From: Muribaculaceae bacterium
GTDB taxonomy: Bacteria; Bacteroidota; Bacteroidia; Bacteroidales; Muribaculaceae
Direction of reading: 5' to 3'
NCBI GenBank assembly: GCA_022509225.1
Contig: JAFLTM010000013.1
Span: forward strand, 1 to 35,064
DNA length: 35,064 nt
Part shown: positions 9,941-18,595 of the stretch, piece after piece
Layout of the letters: every line of letters starts with the position of its first letter
How positions within the stretch are numbered: the stretch's first letter is position 1
Notes under the pieces: generated by a model
The model's database searches: none
What the model was told of the DNA's origin: nothing
What the model saw: the letters and a program-made list of their open reading frames with translations, nothing else
Made by a program: the position numbers and the translations under genes

Positions 9941-11256
9941 TTCATGCCATGTTTTTCAAGTTTACGGTAGAGAGTCTGCCGGGTCACTCCCAAGATCCGA
10001 GCCGCCTGCGTGTAATTCCCGTTGGATCTCTCCATAGCCTCCCGGAGTGCCTTTCTTTCAATATCATCAAGACTGTTGGAGGAGATGTTTTGCTTTGAAA
10101 CCAAGGAGGCCGTAAACGGCTCAAAATCCTTCTTTGTCAGCGTGGCTCCTCCCGTAATCACCGCTCTTTCCACAATATTTTTTAACTCCCTGATATTCCC
10201 CGGATAAGGCAGACGGCATAACACATCCATAGCCTCTGAATCTATCTCGGGAACCCTTATCCCGTTTGCACCACATGCATTTGAAATAAAATGTCTGACA
10301 AGGAGGGGTATATCATCCCTCCTATCCCTTAAGGGGGGAACCCGCAAAGTTATAAGATTGATCCTGTAGTAAAGGTCCTCACGAAATGTTTTTTCACTCA
10401 CCATTGCCGGGATATCGGCATTCGTTGCTGAAATCACCCTTATATCCACCTTTTTCGGAATGCTTCTCCCCAGGGGTTCAAATTTATGCTCCTGAAGCAC
10501 CCGCAATAACTTAACCTGACTTCCGGGATCAAGTTCACCTATCTCATCCAAAAAGATACTTCCCTTATCTGCCAATTCAAATCTACCCTTTCGGTCGGAA
10601 ACGGCTCCCGTGAAAGCTCCCTTTACATGACCGAACATCTCGCTTTCAAAAAGTGATTGGGAAATTCCTCCCAGGTTCACCATAACAAAGGGATTGTTGC
10701 GACGCTTGCTGTTGTTATGGATCGCATTTGCTATAAGCTCCTTGCCTGTGCCGTTTTCTCCAAGTATCAAAACGGGAGCCTCAGTGGGAGCTATTTTCTC
10801 GACTGTAGCGAGCAATTCTTTCAAAGCACTGTTATTGCCGATAATTCCGCTCCTGTCAAAACCCTCCTCAGATTCAACCTTCACATTGGAGTTCAATTTG
10901 AGTGCCGTCTCTATCCTTTGCAGCAGAAGCAGATTATGCCATGGCTTCGTGATGAAATCATAGGCTCCGGCCTTCATCCCTTCGACCGCAAGCTCGATAC
11001 TTCCCCAGGCAGTAATTAAAATCACCGGTGTCTCAGGCTGGAAGATCTTTGTCTTCATCAGCAATTCAATCCCCTCGCGGCCGCTGGTGTCACGGCTATA
11101 GTTCATATCCATCAGGATAAGATCGTAATGACGTTGTCTCACTTTTTGCAAAGCCTCATCGGGATTGGCTGCCACGTCGCAGTCATATCCAACCCTTTTC
11201 AACATCAGTCCCAGGGATAGTCTGATCGACTCGTCATCGTCAATTACGAGAATCAT
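9937..11256 (-). CDS. Sigma54-dependent NtrC-family response regulator (RR1)
   Basis: Receiver ILVIDDDESIR, AAA+ Walker A GENGTGKE, GAFTGA loop, C-terminal Fis-type HTH NYTQAARILGVTRQTLYRKL. Confidence 0.97.
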   Translation of the reverse strand: MILVIDDDESIRLSLGLMLKRVGYDCDVAANPDEALQKVRQRHYDLILMDMNYSRDTSGREGIELLMKTKIFQPETPVILITAWGSIELAVEGMKAGAYDFITKPWHNLLLLQRIETALKLNSNVKVESEEGFDRSGIIGNNSALKELLATVEKIAPTEAPVLILGENGTGKELIANAIHNNSKRRNNPFVMVNLGGISQSLFESEMFGHVKGAFTGAVSDRKGRFELADKGSIFLDEIGELDPGSQVKLLRVLQEHKFEPLGRSIPKKVDIRVISATNADIPAMVSEKTFREDLYYRINLITLRVPPLRDRRDDIPLLVRHFISNACGANGIRVPEIDSEAMDVLCRLPYPGNIRELKNIVERAVITGGATLTKKDFEPFTASLVSKQNISSNSLDDIERKALREAMERSNGNYTQAARILGVTRQTLYRKLEKHGMK

Positions 11257-11270
11257 GATGTAAAATTACA

Positions 11271-12749
11271 CTAATTTTTCAAGATTGACTCGATGTCGGC
11301 ATCAATGGGAGAATTATTTTCATAATCCCAAAGCGTGAGGCTCCTGATCTGATAATAGTAATACCAGAACATGAAAAGTTCATTCACATAGTTTCTCCTG
11401 GCCTCATCTTTTGTGACACGCGAATCATTGAGGTCAAGTGTGGAGATCTTTCCGATCAAAAAGGTTTCCACATTCGTGGCATATCTTTGACGGGCTATTT
11501 CATCGGCTCTTTTGGCGGCAATTACCTGTTGAAGCTGGTTTGAATATCTCTCTATCAGGATAAACAGGTCCTGCCGGAAATTTTGGGTTTGTTGCCTCAC
11601 CTGACTTTCCACAAGCTTTTTATTGCTCTGTGCCACCTTTACCTGGCCTCTTCTTCTCCCCCAGTCAACCAACGGGATCTCAAAACCAAGTTGCACGACC
11701 TGATTGCTTTTAAGATTCTCATAGCTCCCCCCAAACCTGTGGTCGGTGCCGGTATATCCGATCTGTGCGAACAAATTGATCTCTCTTTGGGAACCTTTGG
11801 CCCTCGCTACGGCATAATCCGCCTCAAGCTGGAGTCTCAACATATTTTTTGAGAAACTGTTGTTTTCCGTTGCTCTCTCCAAAGCATCCTGATAAGCTAT
11901 CTCTATATGGGGAGCCTCAGGGGGATCTTCCGTATTGATAAGAGTACCCTCCTCAAAATCAAGGAATGATATAAGTTGAAACATCGCGCTCTTATAGCTG
12001 CTTTCACAATCGGTCAATTCAGTCTTTGAATCCAAGAGGTTAAGTTCCATCTGAAGAAGGTCGTTCTGACTTATCCTCCCCATCTCCCTCTTTTCTTTAG
12101 CCACATTATAGAGTCTGTCGGCATTCTCAAGATTTTGTGTGGCGATGGAAAGATTCTCTTTCGCCATCAGAAGGGAAAAATAATATTGGATTGCGGTCAG
12201 CGCCACCTCCTCTGTGGCACTTAAAAAGGCAGCCTGCGCTTCCTTATATCTCACCGGTTCAATCCTCCGGTCCCATTTTATATTGTTAACCCCGAAGATA
12301 GGCTGTGTCAAAGTCAAGGCCACCGGCAGCGACATGAATCTGTTGAAAGGCCCGTTGCTCAATTGTCGGTAAAAATCCAGCGATGTGTTCACCGACAGTT
12401 TTCCTCCTGTCAGCCATATATTCTGAGTTAGGGAGATTTCACCATCCATCTGCAGATAATGGTTGGCCACAAAGGTGTAGCTGCCCTCATTGTTCATGTA
12501 AGGGGTGTATTGCCGGTAGTATGAGGGAAGGGATGCCGATAAAGAGAGTTCGGGGAGTAATTCGGCTTTGTAGGATCGATAAGTCCAGTAGGCGCTTTTA
12601 AGCTGATTGAGCGCAACTTCTGCGTTGACACTGTTAGTTCGGGCTCTCGCCATGGCATCCGTAAGGGAAAGAGACACTGTGTTTGTCTCTCCCCCCACGG
12701 CACCTAAGCATGAAGAACAAATGTATAGTAATAAAAGAAATCCTCGCAT
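11271..12749 (-). CDS. TolC-family outer membrane efflux protein (exporter 2)
   Basis: OEP repeats and signal peptide; start placed at MRGFLLLLYICSSCLG (12749), just after the upstream stop, instead of the 12812 start in the ORF track. Confidence 0.9.
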   Translation of the reverse strand: MRGFLLLLYICSSCLGAVGGETNTVSLSLTDAMARARTNSVNAEVALNQLKSAYWTYRSYKAELLPELSLSASLPSYYRQYTPYMNNEGSYTFVANHYLQMDGEISLTQNIWLTGGKLSVNTSLDFYRQLSNGPFNRFMSLPVALTLTQPIFGVNNIKWDRRIEPVRYKEAQAAFLSATEEVALTAIQYYFSLLMAKENLSIATQNLENADRLYNVAKEKREMGRISQNDLLQMELNLLDSKTELTDCESSYKSAMFQLISFLDFEEGTLINTEDPPEAPHIEIAYQDALERATENNSFSKNMLRLQLEADYAVARAKGSQREINLFAQIGYTGTDHRFGGSYENLKSNQVVQLGFEIPLVDWGRRRGQVKVAQSNKKLVESQVRQQTQNFRQDLFILIERYSNQLQQVIAAKRADEIARQRYATNVETFLIGKISTLDLNDSRVTKDEARRNYVNELFMFWYYYYQIRSLTLWDYENNSPIDADIESILKN

Positions 12750-12751
12750 AT

Positions 12752-13972
12752 TTATTCCTCTTTGACTGCTATGGCAGGTTCTATCTTCATGGCACGCCAC
12801 GCCGGATACCAAAGACTCAAAATGATTCCTATGGCAATTAATCCTGCAGTGATAGCCTCAACCGTAAGGAACATATACCATTTCTCCCCGGTCTTTTCAC
12901 TTATTCTTCCTATAAAGGGCCAGATGCACGCGGATGCTATGATTATAGCTCCAACCAGAAGCAATAACCCCTCACCGATAATTCTTTGGAACAGTTCTTT
13001 ATTTGTGGCACCAAAAGTTTTTCTGATGGCGATTTCACTGACTCTTTGCTGCACCCTAAACCAGAAGGAGCCTAAAAGTCCCAGAAAGATGGTAATAAGG
13101 AAGAAGGTGGAAATGCCTATTATCAGCCTAATTTTGATATTCGTTTCCATATTCAGGCTTTCTCCCATCTTCACAAGGCTTTTTAAATTCGTGAAGTACA
13201 CGTTTCGTAGATGGGTAAGGTCATAATCGGAATAGAAATCCTCTTCAAAAGCTTTGTCCCTGCCGGGTTTCACCTTAAGGATAATGTTATTCCATCTGCT
13301 ATTCCCCTGAAGTGGAAGTATTACGCTATTTGGTGCATTCTGAAAGTCCTCACGTTTAATACTGTAAACTATATCTCCTATTTTTGTCCTGTTTTCTTCC
13401 TGTCCATGTACATACACTGTCTTGCCCGCAAATTTTTCTATCGGCCCGTTCACCTCTTCAAAATCCGCATCGGGTGATATCAAAATCTCACCACGTTCAA
13501 GGATTGCCACGAGTTCATCCTGGCTTTTCCCTGTCACACTCCTGATATCCAATAATTTTATTATATCAGGTTCGGCATACCTGAAATTACCTGAATAAAT
13601 TATTGAATCCGGACCCTCGAACCTTATGCCACTACCGATCCAGCTTAGTTGATAAGGAAGGAAATTGTTATGCAGGCTCACATATTCCACATTGGGATTC
13701 TCTTTTAGTCTTCTTATCAGTTCCTCCCGGTCTTCTAAAAAATTTTCTTCATATTCCGGAAGGTAGTATGGGCTTGATTCCGACACACCTCGAACGTCAA
13801 TGGAATAAACATTATCCGGACTGAATCCTCTTGGATCAAATATTCCTTTGCTTGTTGACCACAATAACAGCAAAAGAAACAAGATGGCATAAGTAACTAT
13901 AACCAGTTCAATCACAAACCATATATTGGTTTTCCATTCATGAGCCATCTGGCTTAATAATGCTCTTTTCAT
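12752..13972 (-). CDS. ABC transporter permease, FtsX/MacB-PCD type (exporter 2)
   Basis: 406 aa; N-terminal TM, periplasmic domain, RVSEIAIRKTFGATNKELFQRII FtsX motif. Confidence 0.92.
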   Translation of the reverse strand: MKRALLSQMAHEWKTNIWFVIELVIVTYAILFLLLLLWSTSKGIFDPRGFSPDNVYSIDVRGVSESSPYYLPEYEENFLEDREELIRRLKENPNVEYVSLHNNFLPYQLSWIGSGIRFEGPDSIIYSGNFRYAEPDIIKLLDIRSVTGKSQDELVAILERGEILISPDADFEEVNGPIEKFAGKTVYVHGQEENRTKIGDIVYSIKREDFQNAPNSVILPLQGNSRWNNIILKVKPGRDKAFEEDFYSDYDLTHLRNVYFTNLKSLVKMGESLNMETNIKIRLIIGISTFFLITIFLGLLGSFWFRVQQRVSEIAIRKTFGATNKELFQRIIGEGLLLLVGAIIIASACIWPFIGRISEKTGEKWYMFLTVEAITAGLIAIGIILSLWYPAWRAMKIEPAIAVKEE

Positions 13973-13976
13973 TGTC

Positions 13977-15275
13977 TTATTGTTTTGATTTGGATATTGC
14001 CGTGGCGGGTTGCATCAACGATGCCCTCCAGGATGGAAGGGTTGCACTCAAAACGTTTAATATAAAGCACCCACCAATCGCAATAAAGAAAACTTTGAAA
14101 TTAAAAAGATGCCATACAACGGAAGATACCTTTGAAGACTCCTCCAGCAAATAATTACCCGGGACGTTGATTGGAATGAAGTATCTACTCAAAAACGCGA
14201 GGAAAAGAAAGCTGAGGGATAAGCCGATACATCCTCCTATAAATGTCATCAACAGGTTTTCTGAAAAAATTTGAGAGACGATACTCACCCTTTTTGCACC
14301 GAATGCCCGTCTGACTCCAATTTCGGTCACCCTGTGAATCAGGCGGCTCCTTGTCATGTTGCTTAAGTTTATTGCGGGTAACAACAACAACAGTGCATAG
14401 ATGAGCGCAAACTCCTTCTTTCTTTCAGTTATTTCGGGATCGGAATTGCTTCCGAAACCGCCTATCGCGATCTCTTCGGATGTATAGGGCTGTTGATGAT
14501 AGACCAATTCTATATCTAATTTTAACAATTCACGGTTTGCATCTTCATATTTTTTACTTACCTGTTGTTTTATATAATCGGGATCTACCCCTGGCTTCAT
14601 AAGCATGAGCACCTTGGTTGGCCCATTTATTTCATCTTCTCCACTCGAAGCTCCGTCATGCTTATAATTTGTAAAGATATTCACCTTGCCGTCGGGCAAG
14701 AGAATGAAGGAATCCTCGATTACTCCCCTAACAGTGTAAGGTATGTTGTCAATTTCGATCGTTTCACCGACAACGTCTGTGCCATGGAACAGAGCTTTTG
14801 CAACTGATTCTTTGAGGATTGCAAAATTATTTCCTGTCTCAATATCACCTTTGTCAAATGGTTTTCCGGAAATGAACTTATAATCGTATAATTTCCAGAA
14901 CTCATTATCCACACCTAATGTCTCCACCGAGACTGATGGTCCGTTTTTTACGCCGGCGTCTGAAGCACCGCGTCCCGGATTTACCAAAGAAATTTTTTCT
15001 ATTCCATCGAGTTTCCCGTATATATTCAAAGCCAGATTATGGTTCATAGTTTCGCTTGCCGACATACTATTCCCGTTAATCGACTGCATATGCATTCCTT
15101 TACCTGTAAGAATCATATTACGCTTGGATGCGGGTGCCATTTCAAAAGTATACAAGCTTTGGGTCAGATAAACCGACATCACCATGAAGATGGCAAGCGC
15201 GGTTCCGCTGATAGATATCCAGGTAACCATCTTCTGGTACTTCAATTCAAATAGTATCTGTTTTATATAATTCAT
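13977..15275 (-). CDS. ABC transporter permease, FtsX/MacB-PCD type (exporter 2)
   Basis: VTEIGVRRAFGAKRVSIVSQIFSENLLMT; start likely MNYIKQILFELKYQ (15275), which avoids overlap with the ATPase gene. Confidence 0.9.
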   Translation of the reverse strand: MNYIKQILFELKYQKMVTWISISGTALAIFMVMSVYLTQSLYTFEMAPASKRNMILTGKGMHMQSINGNSMSASETMNHNLALNIYGKLDGIEKISLVNPGRGASDAGVKNGPSVSVETLGVDNEFWKLYDYKFISGKPFDKGDIETGNNFAILKESVAKALFHGTDVVGETIEIDNIPYTVRGVIEDSFILLPDGKVNIFTNYKHDGASSGEDEINGPTKVLMLMKPGVDPDYIKQQVSKKYEDANRELLKLDIELVYHQQPYTSEEIAIGGFGSNSDPEITERKKEFALIYALLLLLPAINLSNMTRSRLIHRVTEIGVRRAFGAKRVSIVSQIFSENLLMTFIGGCIGLSLSFLFLAFLSRYFIPINVPGNYLLEESSKVSSVVWHLFNFKVFFIAIGGCFILNVLSATLPSWRASLMQPATAISKSKQ

Positions 15276-15297
15276 AGATATCTTCTTATGTGGTTTT

Positions 15298-15972
15298 TCA
15301 TATAACTTGACGACCGTCAAAGAATCGGATTATTCTGTCGGTTTCACGTGCCTGGTGCTCATTGTGGGTCACCATCACGATGGTTTTTCCGTCCTCTCTG
15401 TTTAATTGATGAAGTATATCCATCACCTCTTTCCCCATCTGTGAGTCAAGGTTGCCGGTGGGCTCGTCCGCAAGTATTATTTCAGGGTCTCCTACAATGG
15501 CTCTGGCTATGGCAACCCTCTGGCACTGTCCTCCCGACAACTGGCCGGGATAATGACGGAGCCGATGGCTTAATCCAAGTTTAGTCAACACATCAGTCAC
15601 AATTTTTTTTCTTTCACTACCGGATACTCCTCCGCGATATATCAGGGGGATCGCCACATTTTCCATTACATTAAGAGAAGGGATCAGATGGAAACTCTGG
15701 AAAACGAATCCTATATTTTTATTTCTGAATTCAGATAATTTGGAATCATCCATCACCGTGGTATCTTTATCACTGATCCTCACCACACCGGAAGTGGGTT
15801 TGTCAAGCAACCCTATGATATTCAAGAGTGTCGTTTTTCCACAACCGGAAGGTCCCATTATGCTCACAAACTCACCCTTCCGGATTTCGAGATTAACGTT
15901 CTCCAAGGCCAACGTCTCTATCTCCTTGGTGCGATAGACTTTGTTTACGTCTTTCAATCTTATTATTTCCAT
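15298..15972 (-). CDS. ABC transporter ATP-binding protein, LolD/MacB type (exporter 2)
   Basis: Walker [37 protein letters not shown]. Confidence 0.97.
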   Translation of the reverse strand: MEIIRLKDVNKVYRTKEIETLALENVNLEIRKGEFVSIMGPSGCGKTTLLNIIGLLDKPTSGVVRISDKDTTVMDDSKLSEFRNKNIGFVFQSFHLIPSLNVMENVAIPLIYRGGVSGSERKKIVTDVLTKLGLSHRLRHYPGQLSGGQCQRVAIARAIVGDPEIILADEPTGNLDSQMGKEVMDILHQLNREDGKTIVMVTHNEHQARETDRIIRFFDGRQVI

Positions 15973-16021
15973 ATTATTATTTATGTTTTATTCTTATGCA
16001 ATGATTTTGAAAATGTAGGGT

Positions 16022-17275
16022 TCACTTTCTCTTCAATGTAATAGTCCTTTTATCGGCATACTCGCTTAAATCGGTTATCACCACTTCCTCGCCCGGTTCT
16101 ATCCCATTGATCACTTCTATGTAATCGAAATTACTATCACCCAATGTGACATACCTGCGTTCCAATTTGTCAGGCGCCACTTTAACAAACAAATTATAGT
16201 TGCCAGGACCCTGAAAGAACTGGGCATTCGGAATCCTTACAACATTTTCATGCACATCGAAAATGACATCCAGATTTGCCCTTAGTCCCGACCGCAGGTT
16301 TTTGTTTTTGTCGTCATCAAGCAAAACATTGAATTCAATCATCCCGTTCTGGCTTTGTGGGGAAATACTGGTTATCTTCCCCTCAAGGATATTGTTGTTA
16401 AACCGGGCCTTCACGATTGATCCCACTGAAATTAAGCCGGCTTTGCTTTCAGGAATTTCTGCAGTGATTTTGAAATGGGAAAGGTCGGATACGACCGCCA
16501 GCTTTTCTCCTGCACTGATACTTGTTCCCAATTCTTTATTTAGAAAAGTCACAATTCCCGGTTTGGGAGCCTTGATTCTGGCGTCTTCAAGTGTCCTTTC
16601 CATCTCATGAAGGTTTCTTTGCGAGATAGCTCCCTCAAGTTGTTTGCTTTTATAGGATGCCGAGTGTGCTTTCCTTTCATTCACAAGTTGTGTCTTCATC
16701 TGTTCCAACTCGAGCAGCGCCGTCGAATAGGCTAACTCAGCCTCACGTATCTTATCACCCGTGCCGCTCCCTATGCTGTCTAATCTTTTTTCATTCGCCA
16801 CCTCGGCCTTGAGGTGATTCACAGACATCTCTTTCGTCTTTATCTTCATTTCCAAATCCGTGAGATAGGTCTCGTTGTTCAAGGCGGTTTGTTCCAACTC
16901 AATATTTTTCATAGACACCTCGTCGGAAAGCCGTCTCAATTCAATCTCGGCAGATTCAAGGTCAAGCCTCAACAGAGACTGGCCCATAGAAACTGAGTCA
17001 CCCTCCTCACAATACACCTCAAGGATTTTTGTCGCTACCGGAGATACTATCGACTGTTCATACAAGGGCACAACCTTCCCGGACGCCGTGACACTGCTTT
17101 CCATAGTAGCCCTCTCGGCTGTGGCAATTTGCAACTTATCCTCATTAATACCGTTTTCGAAAATAAACACTATTCCGGTCACCAGACCTCCAAACGCCAG
17201 GATTCCTGCAGATATCTTATAAAAGATCTTTTTTTTCTCTTTTAGTTTTTCCTTTTTTGTTAATTCTCTATCCAT
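16022..17275 (-). CDS. HlyD/MacA-type periplasmic adaptor (exporter 2)
   Basis: 417 aa; N-terminal TM, lipoyl-like TKILEVYCEEGDSVSMGQSLLRL, coiled coil, beta-barrel. Confidence 0.92.
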   Translation of the reverse strand: MDRELTKKEKLKEKKKIFYKISAGILAFGGLVTGIVFIFENGINEDKLQIATAERATMESSVTASGKVVPLYEQSIVSPVATKILEVYCEEGDSVSMGQSLLRLDLESAEIELRRLSDEVSMKNIELEQTALNNETYLTDLEMKIKTKEMSVNHLKAEVANEKRLDSIGSGTGDKIREAELAYSTALLELEQMKTQLVNERKAHSASYKSKQLEGAISQRNLHEMERTLEDARIKAPKPGIVTFLNKELGTSISAGEKLAVVSDLSHFKITAEIPESKAGLISVGSIVKARFNNNILEGKITSISPQSQNGMIEFNVLLDDDKNKNLRSGLRANLDVIFDVHENVVRIPNAQFFQGPGNYNLFVKVAPDKLERRYVTLGDSNFDYIEVINGIEPGEEVVITDLSEYADKRTITLKRK

Positions 17276-17320
17276 CCTTAAAATCTCAAATCAGTTTAAG
17301 TATGTTTTACCAAAACATTT

Positions 17321-17336
17321 TACAATGTGCGTGCCA
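17321..17336 (-). promoter_or_regulatory. Candidate sigma54 (-24/-12) promoter for exporter 2 operon
   Basis: Minus strand TGGCACGCACATTGTA; GG-N10-GT, TGGCACG identical to the exporter 1 site. Confidence 0.65.
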
Positions 17337-17378
17337 AAATTATAAATTACTAATCTGCAATAAATTAAATAAATGAAA

Positions 17379-17418
17379 AGGTGTACGTAAACGGACTGTT
17401 GTCCATTTTCGTACACCT
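17379..17418. promoter_or_regulatory. Candidate upstream activator dyad
   Basis: AGGTGTACG-taaac-GGAC-tgtt-GTCC-atttt-CGTACACCT; centred about 75.5 bp upstream of the putative -12 element. Confidence 0.5.
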
Positions 17419-17523
17419 AGTATCATTTAATTAGGTTTTATTGTCTTTAAACAATCCTCAAAACCGGCAACTCACAACATTATTATCTCTTTTGTTCTTA
17501 ATAATTAAAGAACTTAAGTTTAG

Positions 17524-17697
17524 TATGTTTATAAAGTCTTGTCAAAAAGAAGCTTCGAAGAAGCTAAAGATATCCAACCTTGCGGCAAGAAGCCCCGGGA
17601 AGGCTTGCAGCCCGGGAATAAAAGAGAGGTCAAACCCCTCCTACAACATGGGAGATGTTGAATATTAACGGATTGCATAAAATTGCGAACTTAAATT
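17524..17697. repeat. Copy 1 of a diverged intergenic repeat
   Basis: Starts TATGTTTATAAAGTCTTGTCAAAAAGAAGCTTCGAAGAAGCTAAA, ends GAATATTAACGGATTGCATAAAATTGCGAACTTAAATT; both ends resemble 25645-25765. Confidence 0.55.
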
Positions 17698-17722
17698 GCT
17701 TAATTAATCCGGATCAATATAT

Positions 17723-18592
17723 TCAAATAAAGGTAAGTTCGAAAATGGTCTCAGATGAATTGCTTCTCAACAATTCTATTGAACCTTTATGATAACGCAT
17801 AATCTGTCGGCAAACACTCAACCCTATACCGGTGCCATCCTCCTTAGTTGTATAGAACGGTATGAAGATCTGCTCCTGTGATTCAACGGGAATCGGCATC
17901 CCATCATTCCTTACCCATAAGACCACTGTATCATCTGATAGTATCTTTAACCGGAACTCAATATTTCGGGCATCTGCCTGCCACGCGTTCTTTATCAGGT
18001 TCTGAATCACCTGCGAAATCTGGAACTCATCTGCATAAACTATTACTGCAGTATCAGGAAAATGCCTGGAGAGGGTTACATTCTTCTCTGCCAATAACGG
18101 TTCATTGAGTTTCACAGTCTTGTCGATAATTTTTATAAGATCTATCTTCCGTTTCACCGGTCTTGACAAGCCATTTAGCTGCCTATAGGTATTTACAAAC
18201 TGTATAAGATGCCGGGATGAATCAGAGATTATGTCTAAACTTGCCTTTAATGTTTCGTCGTTCCTTATCTTTTCATGCCGGTTCAGTGAATCAGTCAAGC
18301 TAACAACCGGCGCAAGCGTATTCATCATTTCATGTGTCAGAACACGGATAAGCTTTGACCAAGATTCCTGTTCATTTGAAATTTTCTGCCTCTCAAATAT
18401 CCCCCTCAGGCGATTCAACGATTTATTTAAAGCATGATCATCTCTGAATTTAAAATTGGTTTCCCCGTCTTCAAACGCATCAAACATATAATTGATTTTT
18501 CTGACTGTATTTCGTCGAATTATGACTGTGGTTATCAAACCGACTAAAACAGCAAACACCACCACAATTACTATCCAAATAGCCGTGGGCAT
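17723..18592 (-). CDS. Short membrane-anchored histidine kinase with no obvious sensor domain (HK2)
   Basis: 289 aa; single N-terminal TM, H-box RVLTHEMMNTLAPV, N-box NLIKNAWQA, G-box GTGIGLSVCRQIM. Confidence 0.93.
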   Translation of the reverse strand: MPTAIWIVIVVVFAVLVGLITTVIIRRNTVRKINYMFDAFEDGETNFKFRDDHALNKSLNRLRGIFERQKISNEQESWSKLIRVLTHEMMNTLAPVVSLTDSLNRHEKIRNDETLKASLDIISDSSRHLIQFVNTYRQLNGLSRPVKRKIDLIKIIDKTVKLNEPLLAEKNVTLSRHFPDTAVIVYADEFQISQVIQNLIKNAWQADARNIEFRLKILSDDTVVLWVRNDGMPIPVESQEQIFIPFYTTKEDGTGIGLSVCRQIMRYHKGSIELLRSNSSETIFELTFI

Positions 18593-18595
18593 AAA

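Noticed and set aside
12215-12230. TGGCAC sigma54 -24-like match on the plus strand
   Set aside because: Inside a minus-strand CDS, antisense, and lacks a suitable -12 element at the right spacing
13006-13020. TGGCAC match on the plus strand
   Set aside because: Inside a permease CDS, antisense, no -12 element
12762-13226. 154-aa plus-strand ORF antisense to an exporter 2 permease
   Set aside because: Shadow ORF; the TM-like character mirrors the permease on the opposite strand
17441-17668. 75-aa ORF in the intergenic region upstream of exporter 2
   Set aside because: Overlaps the diverged repeat, no motif support; more likely noncoding, though a decayed coding origin is noted in findings
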